The position numbers and the translations under genes were made by a program. From Myxococcales bacterium (lineage in GTDB: Bacteria; Myxococcota; UBA796; SXON01), in assembly GCA_009692585.1 (NCBI GenBank), contig SHYX01000013.1, positions 38,735-102,734 of the forward strand: DNA of 64,000 bases, read 5' to 3'. Every line of letters begins with the position of its first letter. Position 1 is the stretch's first letter. This document shows positions 1 through 8,669 of this stretch, piece by piece. The notes below the pieces were generated by a model. It saw only the letters and a program-made list of their open reading frames with translations, was not told the origin of the DNA and ran no database searches.

Positions 1-1
1 G

Positions 2-2239
2 ACCAGCGGGGCCGCCGGCATCCTCATCTCGTACGCCCGCGACCACGGCATCGACCTGACCCCCGACGAAATCCGGCAACTCCTCGCGATGAACGCCGAT
101 GATGTCGCGTTGAGCGCGGCGGAGACCGCCGAGGCGAGCACCTACCCGTCGGCAGAGGGCTGGGACTTCTTCTTCGGCTACGGGCGGATGAACCTCGGCG
201 CCGCCACCCAGGCCCTGGCCGAGGGGCGCATTCCTCCGGTCGCGACCATCCAGACGCCCGGCTGGTTCGACACCTACGAGGTGCTCACCGGCCAGATTCC
301 CGTCCACGCCCGCATCGCCGCCGAACGCTCGGGCGGGTTCCACTATGTGGTCGACTACGCGCGGGGCTGGGACGTCCCGAAGTGGACCACCCTCGCCGAA
401 GGCGACAGCACCGCCGCCATCGACGGCGAGGTCGCCGCGCTCGATGCCGCCACCTTGGGCGCCGCAATCGTCGAGCCCGGCAAGGGCGAGACCATCCTCG
501 GCCGGATGGACCGGGTCTTCGCGCCGAGCGTGACCGTGCGGATCACCGTCACCGACGCCGAAGGCAACGTCGGCCAGGCCCGCCGCACCTTCTTCGTGAA
601 GGAGGACAAGGACCTGCTGGGTGGGTTCCCGGTCGCGATGGGCGACAGCGGCGAGTCGAGCCCGGTGCTCTACGACCTGGACGGCGACGGCGACTACGAG
701 ATCGTCATCGCGACCAGCGGCGGCCGCGTGCACGCGTACCAGCACGATGGGAGCGAACTGGCGGGCTGGCCGGTCGAGCCGCCGGTGTCGACACGATGGC
801 ACCCGGGCCAGGCCGCCGAGGCCGCGGGAATCACGCCGATGCGCGATGGGTTCATCGCCAGCGCCGGGGTGGCCGACCTCGAGGGGGACGGCGAGCCCGA
901 GGTGGTCGCCGCGAGCGGCGGCGGTTTCGTCTACGCGTGGCATGCCGATGGCTCGGTGGTCAGCGGTTTTCCGGTGGAGATGGTGGGGCGGGCCCCCGAG
1001 GACTTCGGGCCGGCCGACTCCTGGGACAACGGCTTCGCGGGGGCGCCGACGCTCTACGACCTCGATGCCGACGGCACCGTGGAGATCATCGTCGGCGGTC
1101 TCGATCAGCGGCTGTACGTCTGGGACTACACCGGGGTGCCGTGGGGGCCCTACCCCCTGGAGATCTGCGCGGCGGAGCTCTGCGGCGTGGCCGGGAACCG
1201 GATCATCACCGGCGTCGCCGTCGGCGACGTCGACAACGACGGCGACGTGGAGCTGGGGCTCGGCAGCAACGAAGCCGTCCGCGGCGGTCGTTTCTCCATC
1301 AGCTACCTGCTGGACGCGACCACCGGCGCGATGGCGACCGGCTGGCCGCTCGAAGAGTCGGGGCTGGTCGGCGAGGCGGCGCTCTTGCCCATCGTCGGCG
1401 AAGGGCACCCCTCGAGCCTCGCCTTCGCCGATATCGATGGCGACGGTGACCTCGAGATCGCGAGCTGCGTCATGTTGGGCCAGAGCCCGCTCTACCACCA
1501 CGACGCGAGCGTCGCCGTCGACCTCAGCTACGTGCGCACCGGGTACTCCGAGGGGGGGAACACCACCGAGCCCAGCCTCACCACCATGTCCAACAACGTC
1601 AGCTTCGGCGACCTGGACGGGGACGGGAAACCTGAGTTCTTCGCCGGCGGCGCCGGCACCTACTACCTGCTGTCACTCGCGGCGATCGCGTCGATGGAGT
1701 ACCAGCACGTGGCCGCCGCCTGGGACCTGGCGACCGGCAACATGATGCCTGGTTGGCCGCGGCAGATCGAAGACCTCCAGTTCCTCGTGGCGCCTGCCGT
1801 CGCCGACGTCTCCGGCGACGGGAAGCCCGAAGCGATCTTCGGGAGCGCCGGCTACCTGCTCTACGCCTGGGACGGCGAGGGCAAGCTCGCGGCGGGCTGG
1901 CCCAAGTTCACCGGCAACTGGCTCCTCGGCTCACCGGCCGTCGGGGACATCGACGGCGACGGGTTTGTCGAGGTGGTGGCGAGCACGCGCGAGGGCAACC
2001 TGTTCGCGTGGAGCACCCAGGGCCACGCCGACCAGGCGGTCCAGTGGCAGAGCATCCACCACGACGCCCAGAACACCCACAACTACGAGACGCCGGTGGC
2101 ACCCCAGGCGGGGCCGCCGCCAGACGGGACCTGCCAGGGCGACTGCTGCTGCCAACACACCGATGCCGCCGCGCTTGCAGGCGCGTTGGGCGGGCTGGCA
2201 GTCGTTGTGAGGCGGCGCCGGCGGGGGCCGGCAGGCTGA
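2..2239 (+). CDS. C-terminal part of a secreted subtilisin-like (S8) protease with FG-GAP repeats
   Basis: The gene enters from the left edge; the reading frame is open from base 2. The first residues read TSGAAG, the subtilase motif around the catalytic serine (codon at bases 5-7), so the Asp and His of the triad lie outside the window. The protease domain closes with GYGRMN near base 180. An Ig-like stretch follows, then about eight FG-GAP/VCBS calcium-binding repeats of the type DLDGDGDYEIV (bases 640-1990), which probably form a beta-propeller. The tail has a Cys cluster, a hydrophobic segment and RRRRR, a MYXO-CTERM-like surface-sorting signal. Likely an exported, surface-anchored protease; the substrate is unknown. 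Confidence 0.85.
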   Translation, partial: TSGAAGILISYARDHGIDLTPDEIRQLLAMNADDVALSAAETAEASTYPSAEGWDFFFGYGRMNLGAATQALAEGRIPPVATIQTPGWFDTYEVLTGQIPVHARIAAERSGGFHYVVDYARGWDVPKWTTLAEGDSTAAIDGEVAALDAATLGAAIVEPGKGETILGRMDRVFAPSVTVRITVTDAEGNVGQARRTFFVKEDKDLLGGFPVAMGDSGESSPVLYDLDGDGDYEIVIATSGGRVHAYQHDGSELAGWPVEPPVSTRWHPGQAAEAAGITPMRDGFIASAGVADLEGDGEPEVVAASGGGFVYAWHADGSVVSGFPVEMVGRAPEDFGPADSWDNGFAGAPTLYDLDADGTVEIIVGGLDQRLYVWDYTGVPWGPYPLEICAAELCGVAGNRIITGVAVGDVDNDGDVELGLGSNEAVRGGRFSISYLLDATTGAMATGWPLEESGLVGEAALLPIVGEGHPSSLAFADIDGDGDLEIASCVMLGQSPLYHHDASVAVDLSYVRTGYSEGGNTTEPSLTTMSNNVSFGDLDGDGKPEFFAGGAGTYYLLSLAAIASMEYQHVAAAWDLATGNMMPGWPRQIEDLQFLVAPAVADVSGDGKPEAIFGSAGYLLYAWDGEGKLAAGWPKFTGNWLLGSPAVGDIDGDGFVEVVASTREGNLFAWSTQGHADQAVQWQSIHHDAQNTHNYETPVAPQAGPPPDGTCQGDCCCQHTDAAALAGALGGLAVVVRRRRRGPAG

Positions 2240-2264
2240 GCCTCACCTCGACCGCGTTGCCGGC

Positions 2265-4208
2265 TCACTCCGGCGCGCCGCAGTTCCCTTCGGCGCACAA
2301 GCAGGCGCCGACGCAGTAGTTGACGATCTCGCCGGTCTCGAAGAAGTGAGCCATCTGCTCCTGCGCAGCAAAAGCGCGGCGAGCGTCTTCGTGGGTGTCG
2401 AAGTCGGCGTTGGGGGCGGTGTTGTCGAGCGGCACCGGCGGTGCACCGAAGTCGTATTCGGTGATGGCGCTGCCGGTGACCGGACCGTCCACCGACGCGA
2501 CTCCCCAGAGGTCGACCAGCGGAACATTGGGGTTGACCGCCCCATAGGCACGGGCCATGTTGTGGCCGCCGAGGGTGGTGACCTGGGCGTCGCCGATGGC
2601 GTCCTGGAGCAGCACCTGCTTGGCTCCGACCCCCGGGAGCGGTTCGGCGTTCATCTGCCGACCCAACCCGCCGGCTTCACCGGGGTCCCAGATCTGCTGG
2701 ATGAGCGCCATCCACAGGACCAGGTCACGCTCGTCGTCGTAGACCGACTGGAACATCGCGAAGAAGGGGACGAAGTCGTGACTCCGGGTCAGCAGGATCG
2801 AGTACGGCATGCCGCCGACTCCCAGCGTGGCGCGGTCGATCTCCGGTGAGCTGGCCACGTAGCCGCCGCCGAGGATCGCGCCCTGGGAGTTCCCGTAGTA
2901 CGCGACGTCACTCGGATCGATGAGCGCGGTCCCCTCGACCGTCATCGCCTCGTCGCGAACCATGGCGCCCTGCATCATCCAGATCGCCGCCGCGAACTCC
3001 AGGTAGCCTTGCTGGGTGCGCTCGGCGATCGTGGCAAAGCGCCCGAGGTCTTGGACCAGCATCAGGGTGATGGCGTCGGTGTCGTCCTCCTTCATGCCGG
3101 TCCAATCGACCGCGAAGAGGATGTAGCCGTAGCGGTCGGCCACCTCGGCGAGGTACCCGGCGTGGACCTCGCTCTGGCTGCCCAACAGACCATGGCCGTA
3201 CTGGACGAGTTGGAGGGGGCGTGGGCTGGTCTGGGCCGTACGCGGCACCACGATCGTGAACGGAACCGTCGTCTCTCCATTATACATTGGCATGCCCGAG
3301 GAGTCCCGGGTGAGCAGGGTGTCAGGACCGTCCGCCTCGGTGTAGAGCGGCACCGTCATGCGCCCGTGGATCCGCTTCCAGGTGTGGAGTTCCTGCTCGG
3401 GGGCATACTCGTCCACTGAGTCGATGACGTAGGGGGGACCATCCGCCCCCACGCGCGTCTCGGCGTCGGAGCGCATGAACTGGATGCGGCCGGCGACGGA
3501 CTCCGCCGACTTGATGGTGAAGTCCCACGCCAGATGCACGTCCTCCTGGCTCCAAAGGACGTCGGTGAGCGTGCCGAAGATGTCCTCATACCGGTCGCGA
3601 CGGCCTTCGATGTCGAAATCGTTGGTCTCGACCCCGTCCCGGAGCGCCAGGAACCCCTCACTCGGCGTGATCGGCCCACCCGCGGCGTCCACGATGTGCC
3701 GGAGGGCGACCACGTAGCGATGCCCGTTGAGAAAGGGAACCGCCGGGCGGATGTAGAGCATCCGGCTGCCTTCGACCGCCTGCCCAGCGTAGTCGAGTTC
3801 GCACCAGACGGGGTGGCGCTCGCCGGTGGCGGCGTCCACGACGACGACGTCCGAGGCGTCGAGGAGGGAATCCCCGATGTTCGCGTGACCGGGAAGCGTG
3901 CCGATGGCCATGCCCGGGATCTCCACCACCAGCGGGGTCATCGGAGAAAACCCATCGAGCTCGTTCCAATATCTTGGATCTGGCTGGTAGCTGAGCTCGC
4001 CCTGGTTGGTGAAGGGAATCGTGGTCGGCCCGAGGTGGACGCGGACGCCAGTCGCGGTGGAGCTGTCCTCGCGCAGGAAGAAGCTGGACGGGAACGGGTC
4101 GGCGCAGCGCGAGTAGGACAGCGGATCGCAGTCGGTGAACTCAGTGGCCAGCGGGTCGGTGGCGGTATCGCAGGCGATCAGGAGCACGAGCAGAGAGAGG
4201 CGCGTCAT
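2265..4208 (-). CDS. Lipoprotein with an alpha/beta-hydrolase domain
   Basis: This is a 647-residue protein. The start at 4208 was chosen because it yields a signal peptide ending LLIAC, a lipobox, so the protein should be lipidated and envelope-bound. A hydrolase core is visible: YGHGLLG near residue 336 (oxyanion-hole type), GNSQG near 437 (nucleophile elbow with Ser) and GGHN near 547 (candidate catalytic His). The N-terminal 250 residues look like beta-rich domains with no clear family. The substrate cannot be named; an esterase, lipase or peptidase role is inferred only from the fold. It lies 10 bases downstream of rnhA and may be co-transcribed with it. Confidence 0.7.
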   Translation of the reverse strand: MTRLSLLVLLIACDTATDPLATEFTDCDPLSYSRCADPFPSSFFLREDSSTATGVRVHLGPTTIPFTNQGELSYQPDPRYWNELDGFSPMTPLVVEIPGMAIGTLPGHANIGDSLLDASDVVVVDAATGERHPVWCELDYAGQAVEGSRMLYIRPAVPFLNGHRYVVALRHIVDAAGGPITPSEGFLALRDGVETNDFDIEGRRDRYEDIFGTLTDVLWSQEDVHLAWDFTIKSAESVAGRIQFMRSDAETRVGADGPPYVIDSVDEYAPEQELHTWKRIHGRMTVPLYTEADGPDTLLTRDSSGMPMYNGETTVPFTIVVPRTAQTSPRPLQLVQYGHGLLGSQSEVHAGYLAEVADRYGYILFAVDWTGMKEDDTDAITLMLVQDLGRFATIAERTQQGYLEFAAAIWMMQGAMVRDEAMTVEGTALIDPSDVAYYGNSQGAILGGGYVASSPEIDRATLGVGGMPYSILLTRSHDFVPFFAMFQSVYDDERDLVLWMALIQQIWDPGEAGGLGRQMNAEPLPGVGAKQVLLQDAIGDAQVTTLGGHNMARAYGAVNPNVPLVDLWGVASVDGPVTGSAITEYDFGAPPVPLDNTAPNADFDTHEDARRAFAAQEQMAHFFETGEIVNYCVGACLCAEGNCGAPE

Positions 4209-4218
4209 GCACCCGGCG

Positions 4219-5037
4219 CTATCCCGCGCTGTCGCTACGCGCCCCGCCGGACGGCCAGGCCCCGCGTCGACGCGACTCTTCGACGCCGCGCCGCGCGAGC
4301 TCGTCGGCGCGTTCGTTCTCCGCGAGGCCGACATGGCCGGCCACCCACTGCAACGTGACCCCGGGGCGCGCGCGGAGCCGAACGCGCATCCCCGCGATCA
4401 GCTCCACGTTGGCCTTGGCCTTCCAGCCCTGGGTCAGCACGCCGCGGCAGTACTGCGAGTCCGAGAAGATCACGACCGCTGCCTCGGGAGGCTCGCCGGC
4501 TGCGTCCAACTCGTCGAGCGCCATCGCGATCGCGGTGAGCTCGCCGACGTTGTTGGTGGAGAACCCGAGCCCACGGTGCCGCTCGATCACGCGCCCGTCG
4601 GGGAACTTCACCAGGCAGCCCGAGCCGGCGGGGCCAGGGTTTCCGGTGCACGCGCCGTCGGTGAAGCAGCGGATGGCGCTGGCCGCCGCCGCCACCTGGG
4701 CCGTCGCCGCGGTCCTGGCCGCCCCCGCCTGCGCCGCGGTGCGCGTGCCCGCGGAGCCGAAGCCGCTTCCCCGGCCGGACGGGCGCAACGCCGGCGCCGC
4801 GCTCCCCGGAGCCCCGCCGGAAGGCATCGGCGAGTCCGGCGCCGCCGCCCCCGCGGGGAGCTCCACCGGCGCCGAGCCCTCAGGCTCCACCCGACCCGCT
4901 CCCGCCTGGTAGATTGTGGCCCCCGCCTTGTCGGAGTAGCGGACCGCAATCCGCCCGGCCACGGCGACCGGCGCTCCGTCCGCGTCCACCTCTGCCCAGA
5001 CCCGCTGACCCTTGAACTTCGCGCGCGACCATGCCAT
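4219..5037 (-). CDS. rnhA: Ribonuclease HI with an extra N-terminal domain
   Basis: The 272-residue product degrades the RNA strand of RNA-DNA hybrids in the cytoplasm. The RNase H fold fills residues about 125-260 with all four acidic residues: Asp in FTDGAC, Glu in GELTA, Asp in SDSQY and Asp in ERADELA, plus the conserved GNPGP loop. Typical bacterial RNase HI has about 155 residues. Here roughly 50 residues of an unidentified basic N-terminal domain (beginning MAWSRAKFKG) and an Ala/Gly/Pro-rich linker of about 70 residues precede it. The extra domain might bind hybrid nucleic acid, as in RNase H1 proteins, but that is inference. Start is the ATG at 5037. Confidence 0.9.
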   Translation of the reverse strand: MAWSRAKFKGQRVWAEVDADGAPVAVAGRIAVRYSDKAGATIYQAGAGRVEPEGSAPVELPAGAAAPDSPMPSGGAPGSAAPALRPSGRGSGFGSAGTRTAAQAGAARTAATAQVAAAASAIRCFTDGACTGNPGPAGSGCLVKFPDGRVIERHRGLGFSTNNVGELTAIAMALDELDAAGEPPEAAVVIFSDSQYCRGVLTQGWKAKANVELIAGMRVRLRARPGVTLQWVAGHVGLAENERADELARRGVEESRRRGAWPSGGARSDSAG

Positions 5038-5304
5038 CGGCGGGAACTATCAGGAACCGGGAAAAGACGCTCGCCGCGTCCTCCCGCTACCGTCGCCTAC
5101 CCTCCCGCCTCCAAGCTTCGCTTTCCGGCCTGCGGCGGCGGTCGGGTGTGCGCATCCAGCAGCCCCCGCCCTGGCCCAGCCTCCCGACCCGAAGCCCCAG
5201 CTCACCCCGGTCGCTGATCCCGCCCCCGTCGGGCACTTCATCGTGGGTGCCCGGCGCCGCAACGCACCGGGACGGCCGGCACGTCTGGGTGGACTGAACC
5301 CGCG
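5038..5304. other. Intergenic region with a REP-like element
   Basis: No convincing gene lies between rnhA and the glycosyltransferase fusion. The stretch carries copy 1 of the dispersed palindromic repeat (5107-5137) with its pyrimidine-rich left flank from about 5060. The promoter of rnhA should lie here, but no clear -10/-35 pair was recognised. Confidence 0.5.
5107..5137 (+). repeat. REP-like dispersed repeat, copy 1
   Basis: A 31-base core starting GCCTCCAAGC and ending GGCCTGCGGCG. It matches copy 2 (50938-50968) with one mismatch and copy 3 (51134-51163) more loosely. The core has nested inverted repeats: AAGC-ttc-GCTT inside CGCC/GGCC arms. Similarity extends left into a CTCGCCGC...CCCG-TACCG flank. 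It is strictly intergenic. Confidence 0.75.
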
Positions 5305-7452
5305 TCACCCCACCCGGTGACTCTGCCCCGTCGAGGCCACCAGCTCATACAACGAGTGGTTGTAACAGCCGGCAGAGCAACCTTTTCCCCAGAGGTGCTC
5401 GCGGTGGCGCTGCACCTCCGGGGCGCGCCACAGCGTCGAGAGCGGCGTGCGGAACACATTGCCCACCTTGAGCCCGTCGCCTCCCCACACACAGCACGGC
5501 AAGAGGTCGCCCTCGTAGGTGACACCGTACTGATCGACGAGCCCGAGGCAGCGCACCGGACCCCGCTCGCCGGCGTGGTAGCGCAGCGACTCAGCGTAGT
5601 AGTGGGCCTTCGCCGCGACGTCGGCGTCGCGCTGAGAGAGGGTCGCCACGGCGTCGAGCCAGGCGCGCTGGTCGTCCTCGCTGGTCAGGTACAGCTGGGG
5701 CGCGTCGTTGACCGGCCAGAAGTCGAAGCGCGCCCCGACCGCACGGGTGGCCTCGTACACCGCGACCAGCTCGCGGACGTTCTGGTTGGTGACCGTGAAG
5801 TACACCGCCGTGTCCACGCGCCCATCGGCGACGGTGCGTTGCAGCTGCCGCCACGTGCGCGCGTGGGCACCCACCTGGCCGCGGAGTCGGTCGTGGGTCT
5901 CCGGGAGGCCGTCGATCGAGAAGCTCATCGAGGTGAGCCCGGCGCCGGCGAGCCGTTCGAGGTGCCGATCGACCAGGGTGCCGTTGGTGGTCACGTTGAC
6001 GGCCATGCCCAGCGAGCGGGCGCGACGGACGATGTCGGTGAGGCCCGGGTGCAGCAGCGGCTCGCCGCCGGTGAGCACCAGCACCCGCGTGCCGATGGCC
6101 GCCGACTCGTCGAGGAGCGCCAGCGCTAGCTCGGTGGGGACGTTCTCCGGCCGGTCCCAGAGGTCGCAGAAGGAGCAACGGAGGTTGCACCCCCGGTTGA
6201 CGAGAAACAGCATCGTGAGCGGCTTGGAGGGTACGCGCGGCGGCAGGTGGGCCTCGATGGGCGGCCGCGGGACGAAGTCGCGGCCCTCGCCGCGGTGGAT
6301 GGCGCGGGTGGCGCGGGTGACGTCGGACCAGTCCCGCGCCGCCGCATAGGCGCGGCCGCGCTCACCGAGGCGGCGACGCAGCGCGGCGTCGCCCAGGGCA
6401 CGATGCACCTCGTCGACAAAGTGCGCGCCCTCGGCCAGCAGCAACTCTTCGCCGTGTCGAACCGCGAGCCCCTCGGCCCCGAGCGGGGTGCTCACCACCG
6501 CCTTGCCAGCGGCGAAGTACTCCAGGAGCTTCATCCGCGTGCCGCCGCCGGCGAACAGCGGACACACACACAGGTCCGCGGCCTGGATGTGGGCGGGAAG
6601 GTCGTCCACCGGCCCGGTGAACCGCAGCCGCTCGGAGGCGTAGGCGACCGGGGCCCCCATCCCCGCGCATACGATCGACACGTCGTCGGGGAGCGACGGC
6701 AACACCCGGTCGGCCAGGAAACGAACCGCTTCGGTGTTCGGGGCGTAGTGAAGCGTGCCGTGGAAGAAGAGGATCGGCCCACCGCGCAGGCCATAGCGGG
6801 CGCGCAGGTCGACGCCGGGCCCGCCGTAGCTGGCAAGGTCCACGCCGTGCGGCACCAGCCAGCCGCGCCCCCCCAACCGCACGCGGTCCTCCTCGGACAA
6901 GACGATCAGCTCGTCCACCGCCGCCACCGCCGCCAGCTCGACGGCGCGGATCCGGGCGAGCGCACCGCCGGAGAGCCCCGCCGTCTGTCGTAAGCGATCG
7001 TGCTCGACGTTGTGCTGCACCAGCACGCTGCGCCCCCCCAACAACGTCGCTGCCAGCGCGGCGGGAACGGCGTACCCGGGGAACTCCGCCTGGTAGACGT
7101 CGATGCGTTCGCGCAGGCCCACGTAGAGCACGCGCAGCCACCACGCCGGGTCCACCACCGGCCGGTACAGGAAGGTCTCGTCGAGGGGGTAGCCGATCCG
7201 GGTGAGCCAGCGCTCGAAGCGCGCCTGGTCACGCAGCAGCGGCGCCTCCTGGGCGGCCCGGAACCGCCTGCCGAACGGGATGCGGACGAAGGCGCCGGCT
7301 TGCCACCGGAGGTAGGCCTCGCGGTCGTCTGAGACGAGGACGACGTGGTCGCCGGCGGCGGCGAGGGCCTCGGCCGCGCGCACGATCTTCACCGCCGCGC
7401 CGTGTCGGGTCGGGAAGAGGTCCCCGCGGCTGATGACGGCGACGCGGCTCAT
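5305..7452 (-). CDS. Fusion of a GT4 glycosyltransferase and a radical SAM/SPASM enzyme
   Basis: One uninterrupted 715-residue protein. Residues 1-395 form a family-4 glycosyltransferase with a GGTRMKLLEYFAAGKAVVST-type donor-binding segment near residue 305. Residues about 410-715 form a radical SAM domain with CNLRCSFC (CxxxCxxC, near residue 421, binding the 4Fe-4S cluster and SAM), a GGEPL motif, and a SPASM-like C-terminal Cys region (CCVWGG near 654, GCSAGCY at the end). The start at 7452 gives a normal glycosyltransferase N-terminus and an ATGA overlap with the MFS gene stop. The fusion suggests radical modification of a sugar or peptide coupled to glycosylation. The substrate is unknown. 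Confidence 0.85.
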   Translation of the reverse strand: MSRVAVISRGDLFPTRHGAAVKIVRAAEALAAAGDHVVLVSDDREAYLRWQAGAFVRIPFGRRFRAAQEAPLLRDQARFERWLTRIGYPLDETFLYRPVVDPAWWLRVLYVGLRERIDVYQAEFPGYAVPAALAATLLGGRSVLVQHNVEHDRLRQTAGLSGGALARIRAVELAAVAAVDELIVLSEEDRVRLGGRGWLVPHGVDLASYGGPGVDLRARYGLRGGPILFFHGTLHYAPNTEAVRFLADRVLPSLPDDVSIVCAGMGAPVAYASERLRFTGPVDDLPAHIQAADLCVCPLFAGGGTRMKLLEYFAAGKAVVSTPLGAEGLAVRHGEELLLAEGAHFVDEVHRALGDAALRRRLGERGRAYAAARDWSDVTRATRAIHRGEGRDFVPRPPIEAHLPPRVPSKPLTMLFLVNRGCNLRCSFCDLWDRPENVPTELALALLDESAAIGTRVLVLTGGEPLLHPGLTDIVRRARSLGMAVNVTTNGTLVDRHLERLAGAGLTSMSFSIDGLPETHDRLRGQVGAHARTWRQLQRTVADGRVDTAVYFTVTNQNVRELVAVYEATRAVGARFDFWPVNDAPQLYLTSEDDQRAWLDAVATLSQRDADVAAKAHYYAESLRYHAGERGPVRCLGLVDQYGVTYEGDLLPCCVWGGDGLKVGNVFRTPLSTLWRAPEVQRHREHLWGKGCSAGCYNHSLYELVASTGQSHRVG

Positions 7453-8636
7453 CTGAGTTCGTCTACCTCGCGCAGCGCCGGCGACCACACCGCCGCGACG
7501 CCCGCGCTCACGATCGCAACCACGCCACCGAGGACCGCGGCGGGAACGAGCCCGAAGAGGGTGGCGGCGACGCCGGACTCGAACTGGCCGAGCTCGTTGC
7601 TCACCGAGACGAAGAGCCAGTTCACCGCGCTGACTCGTCCACGCATCTCGTTCGGCGTGCGGAGCTGCACGATGCAGTGCCGGATGACGACGCTCACCTC
7701 ATCCGCCGCGCCCGCCACCGCCAGCGCGACCACGCTCAGCGCCACGGTCGTCGACAGGGCGAACACGATCGTCGCGACTCCGAAGATGACGACCGACCCC
7801 AACATCAGGGCGCCGGCGCGCCGCTGGATGGGATGGCGCCCGATCCACAGCGCCATCGCCGCGGCGCCCGCCGCCGGCGCAGCGCGCAAGAGCCCGAGGG
7901 TCTCGGGTCCGCCCCCGAGCACCTCCTTCGCGTAGATCGGCAACAGCGCAACCACCCCACCGAACATCACCGCAACCAGATCGAGCCAGAGCGCTGCGAG
8001 CATATCTGGTCGCGACCATACGAAGCGAAGCCCGTCGAGCGCGCCGCCGCGATTTCGTTCGGTGGTTGCCGGCCCGGCGGCGGGAAGCGCCAGCGCCGCC
8101 AGGGTCCCGCCCAGCGCGCAGGCAGCGGCGACGAGATGCACCTTCCAGGCCGCGCCGAGCGCGAGGTACACCATTCCCCCGATCCACGGCCCGGCGATGG
8201 CCCCGAGCTGAAAGACGCTGGACGACCAGGTCAGCGCGTTGGGGAAGTGGGTGCTCGGCACCAGTTCGGGGAGGATGCTCTGGCTGGTCGGTGCCGAGAA
8301 CGCGCGGGCGAGCCCCACGACGCCCGACAGCAGCAGCAGCGGCCATACCGCCTTGGACCCCCACCAATCGACGGCGCCCAGTCCGACGATCCCGAAGGAG
8401 ATGACCACCCAGCAGGCCGCGAGCAGGTTGCGGCGGTCGAAGCGGTCGATCGCTGCGCCGATGACCGGAAACAGCAGGAAGGTCGGCAAGAACTGGGCGA
8501 GCCCCACCCAGGCCAGGTCCATGGCGTCGTCGTTGAGCGCGTAGGCTTGCCACCCGAGCGCCACGCCCATGATCTGCTGGGCCAACACCATGAAGATGCG
8601 GGCGAGCTGAAAGCGCCGGAACGCCGGCACGTCCAA
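7449..8636 (-). CDS. MFS transporter (EntS-like)
   Basis: This 395-residue inner-membrane protein has about twelve hydrophobic segments and an RFDRRN loop between the second and third helices, typical of major facilitator carriers. It most resembles the exporter branch with siderophore and drug exporters, but the substrate cannot be read from sequence. No ATG fits the N-terminus. TTG at 8636 is the chosen start; CTG at 8660 is an alternative. Upstream, the frame is closed by the same TAG that ends the CapA-like gene, so the two genes lie in one frame. It overlaps the glycosyltransferase fusion by four bases and may export that enzyme's product. Confidence 0.8.
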   Translation of the reverse strand: MDVPAFRRFQLARIFMVLAQQIMGVALGWQAYALNDDAMDLAWVGLAQFLPTFLLFPVIGAAIDRFDRRNLLAACWVVISFGIVGLGAVDWWGSKAVWPLLLLSGVVGLARAFSAPTSQSILPELVPSTHFPNALTWSSSVFQLGAIAGPWIGGMVYLALGAAWKVHLVAAACALGGTLAALALPAAGPATTERNRGGALDGLRFVWSRPDMLAALWLDLVAVMFGGVVALLPIYAKEVLGGGPETLGLLRAAPAAGAAAMALWIGRHPIQRRAGALMLGSVVIFGVATIVFALSTTVALSVVALAVAGAADEVSVVIRHCIVQLRTPNEMRGRVSAVNWLFVSVSNELGQFESGVAATLFGLVPAAVLGGVVAIVSAGVAAVWSPALREVDELR

Positions 8637-8669
8637 GGCGTTGTAGAGGGTCGCGGGCAGGGGTGCATC

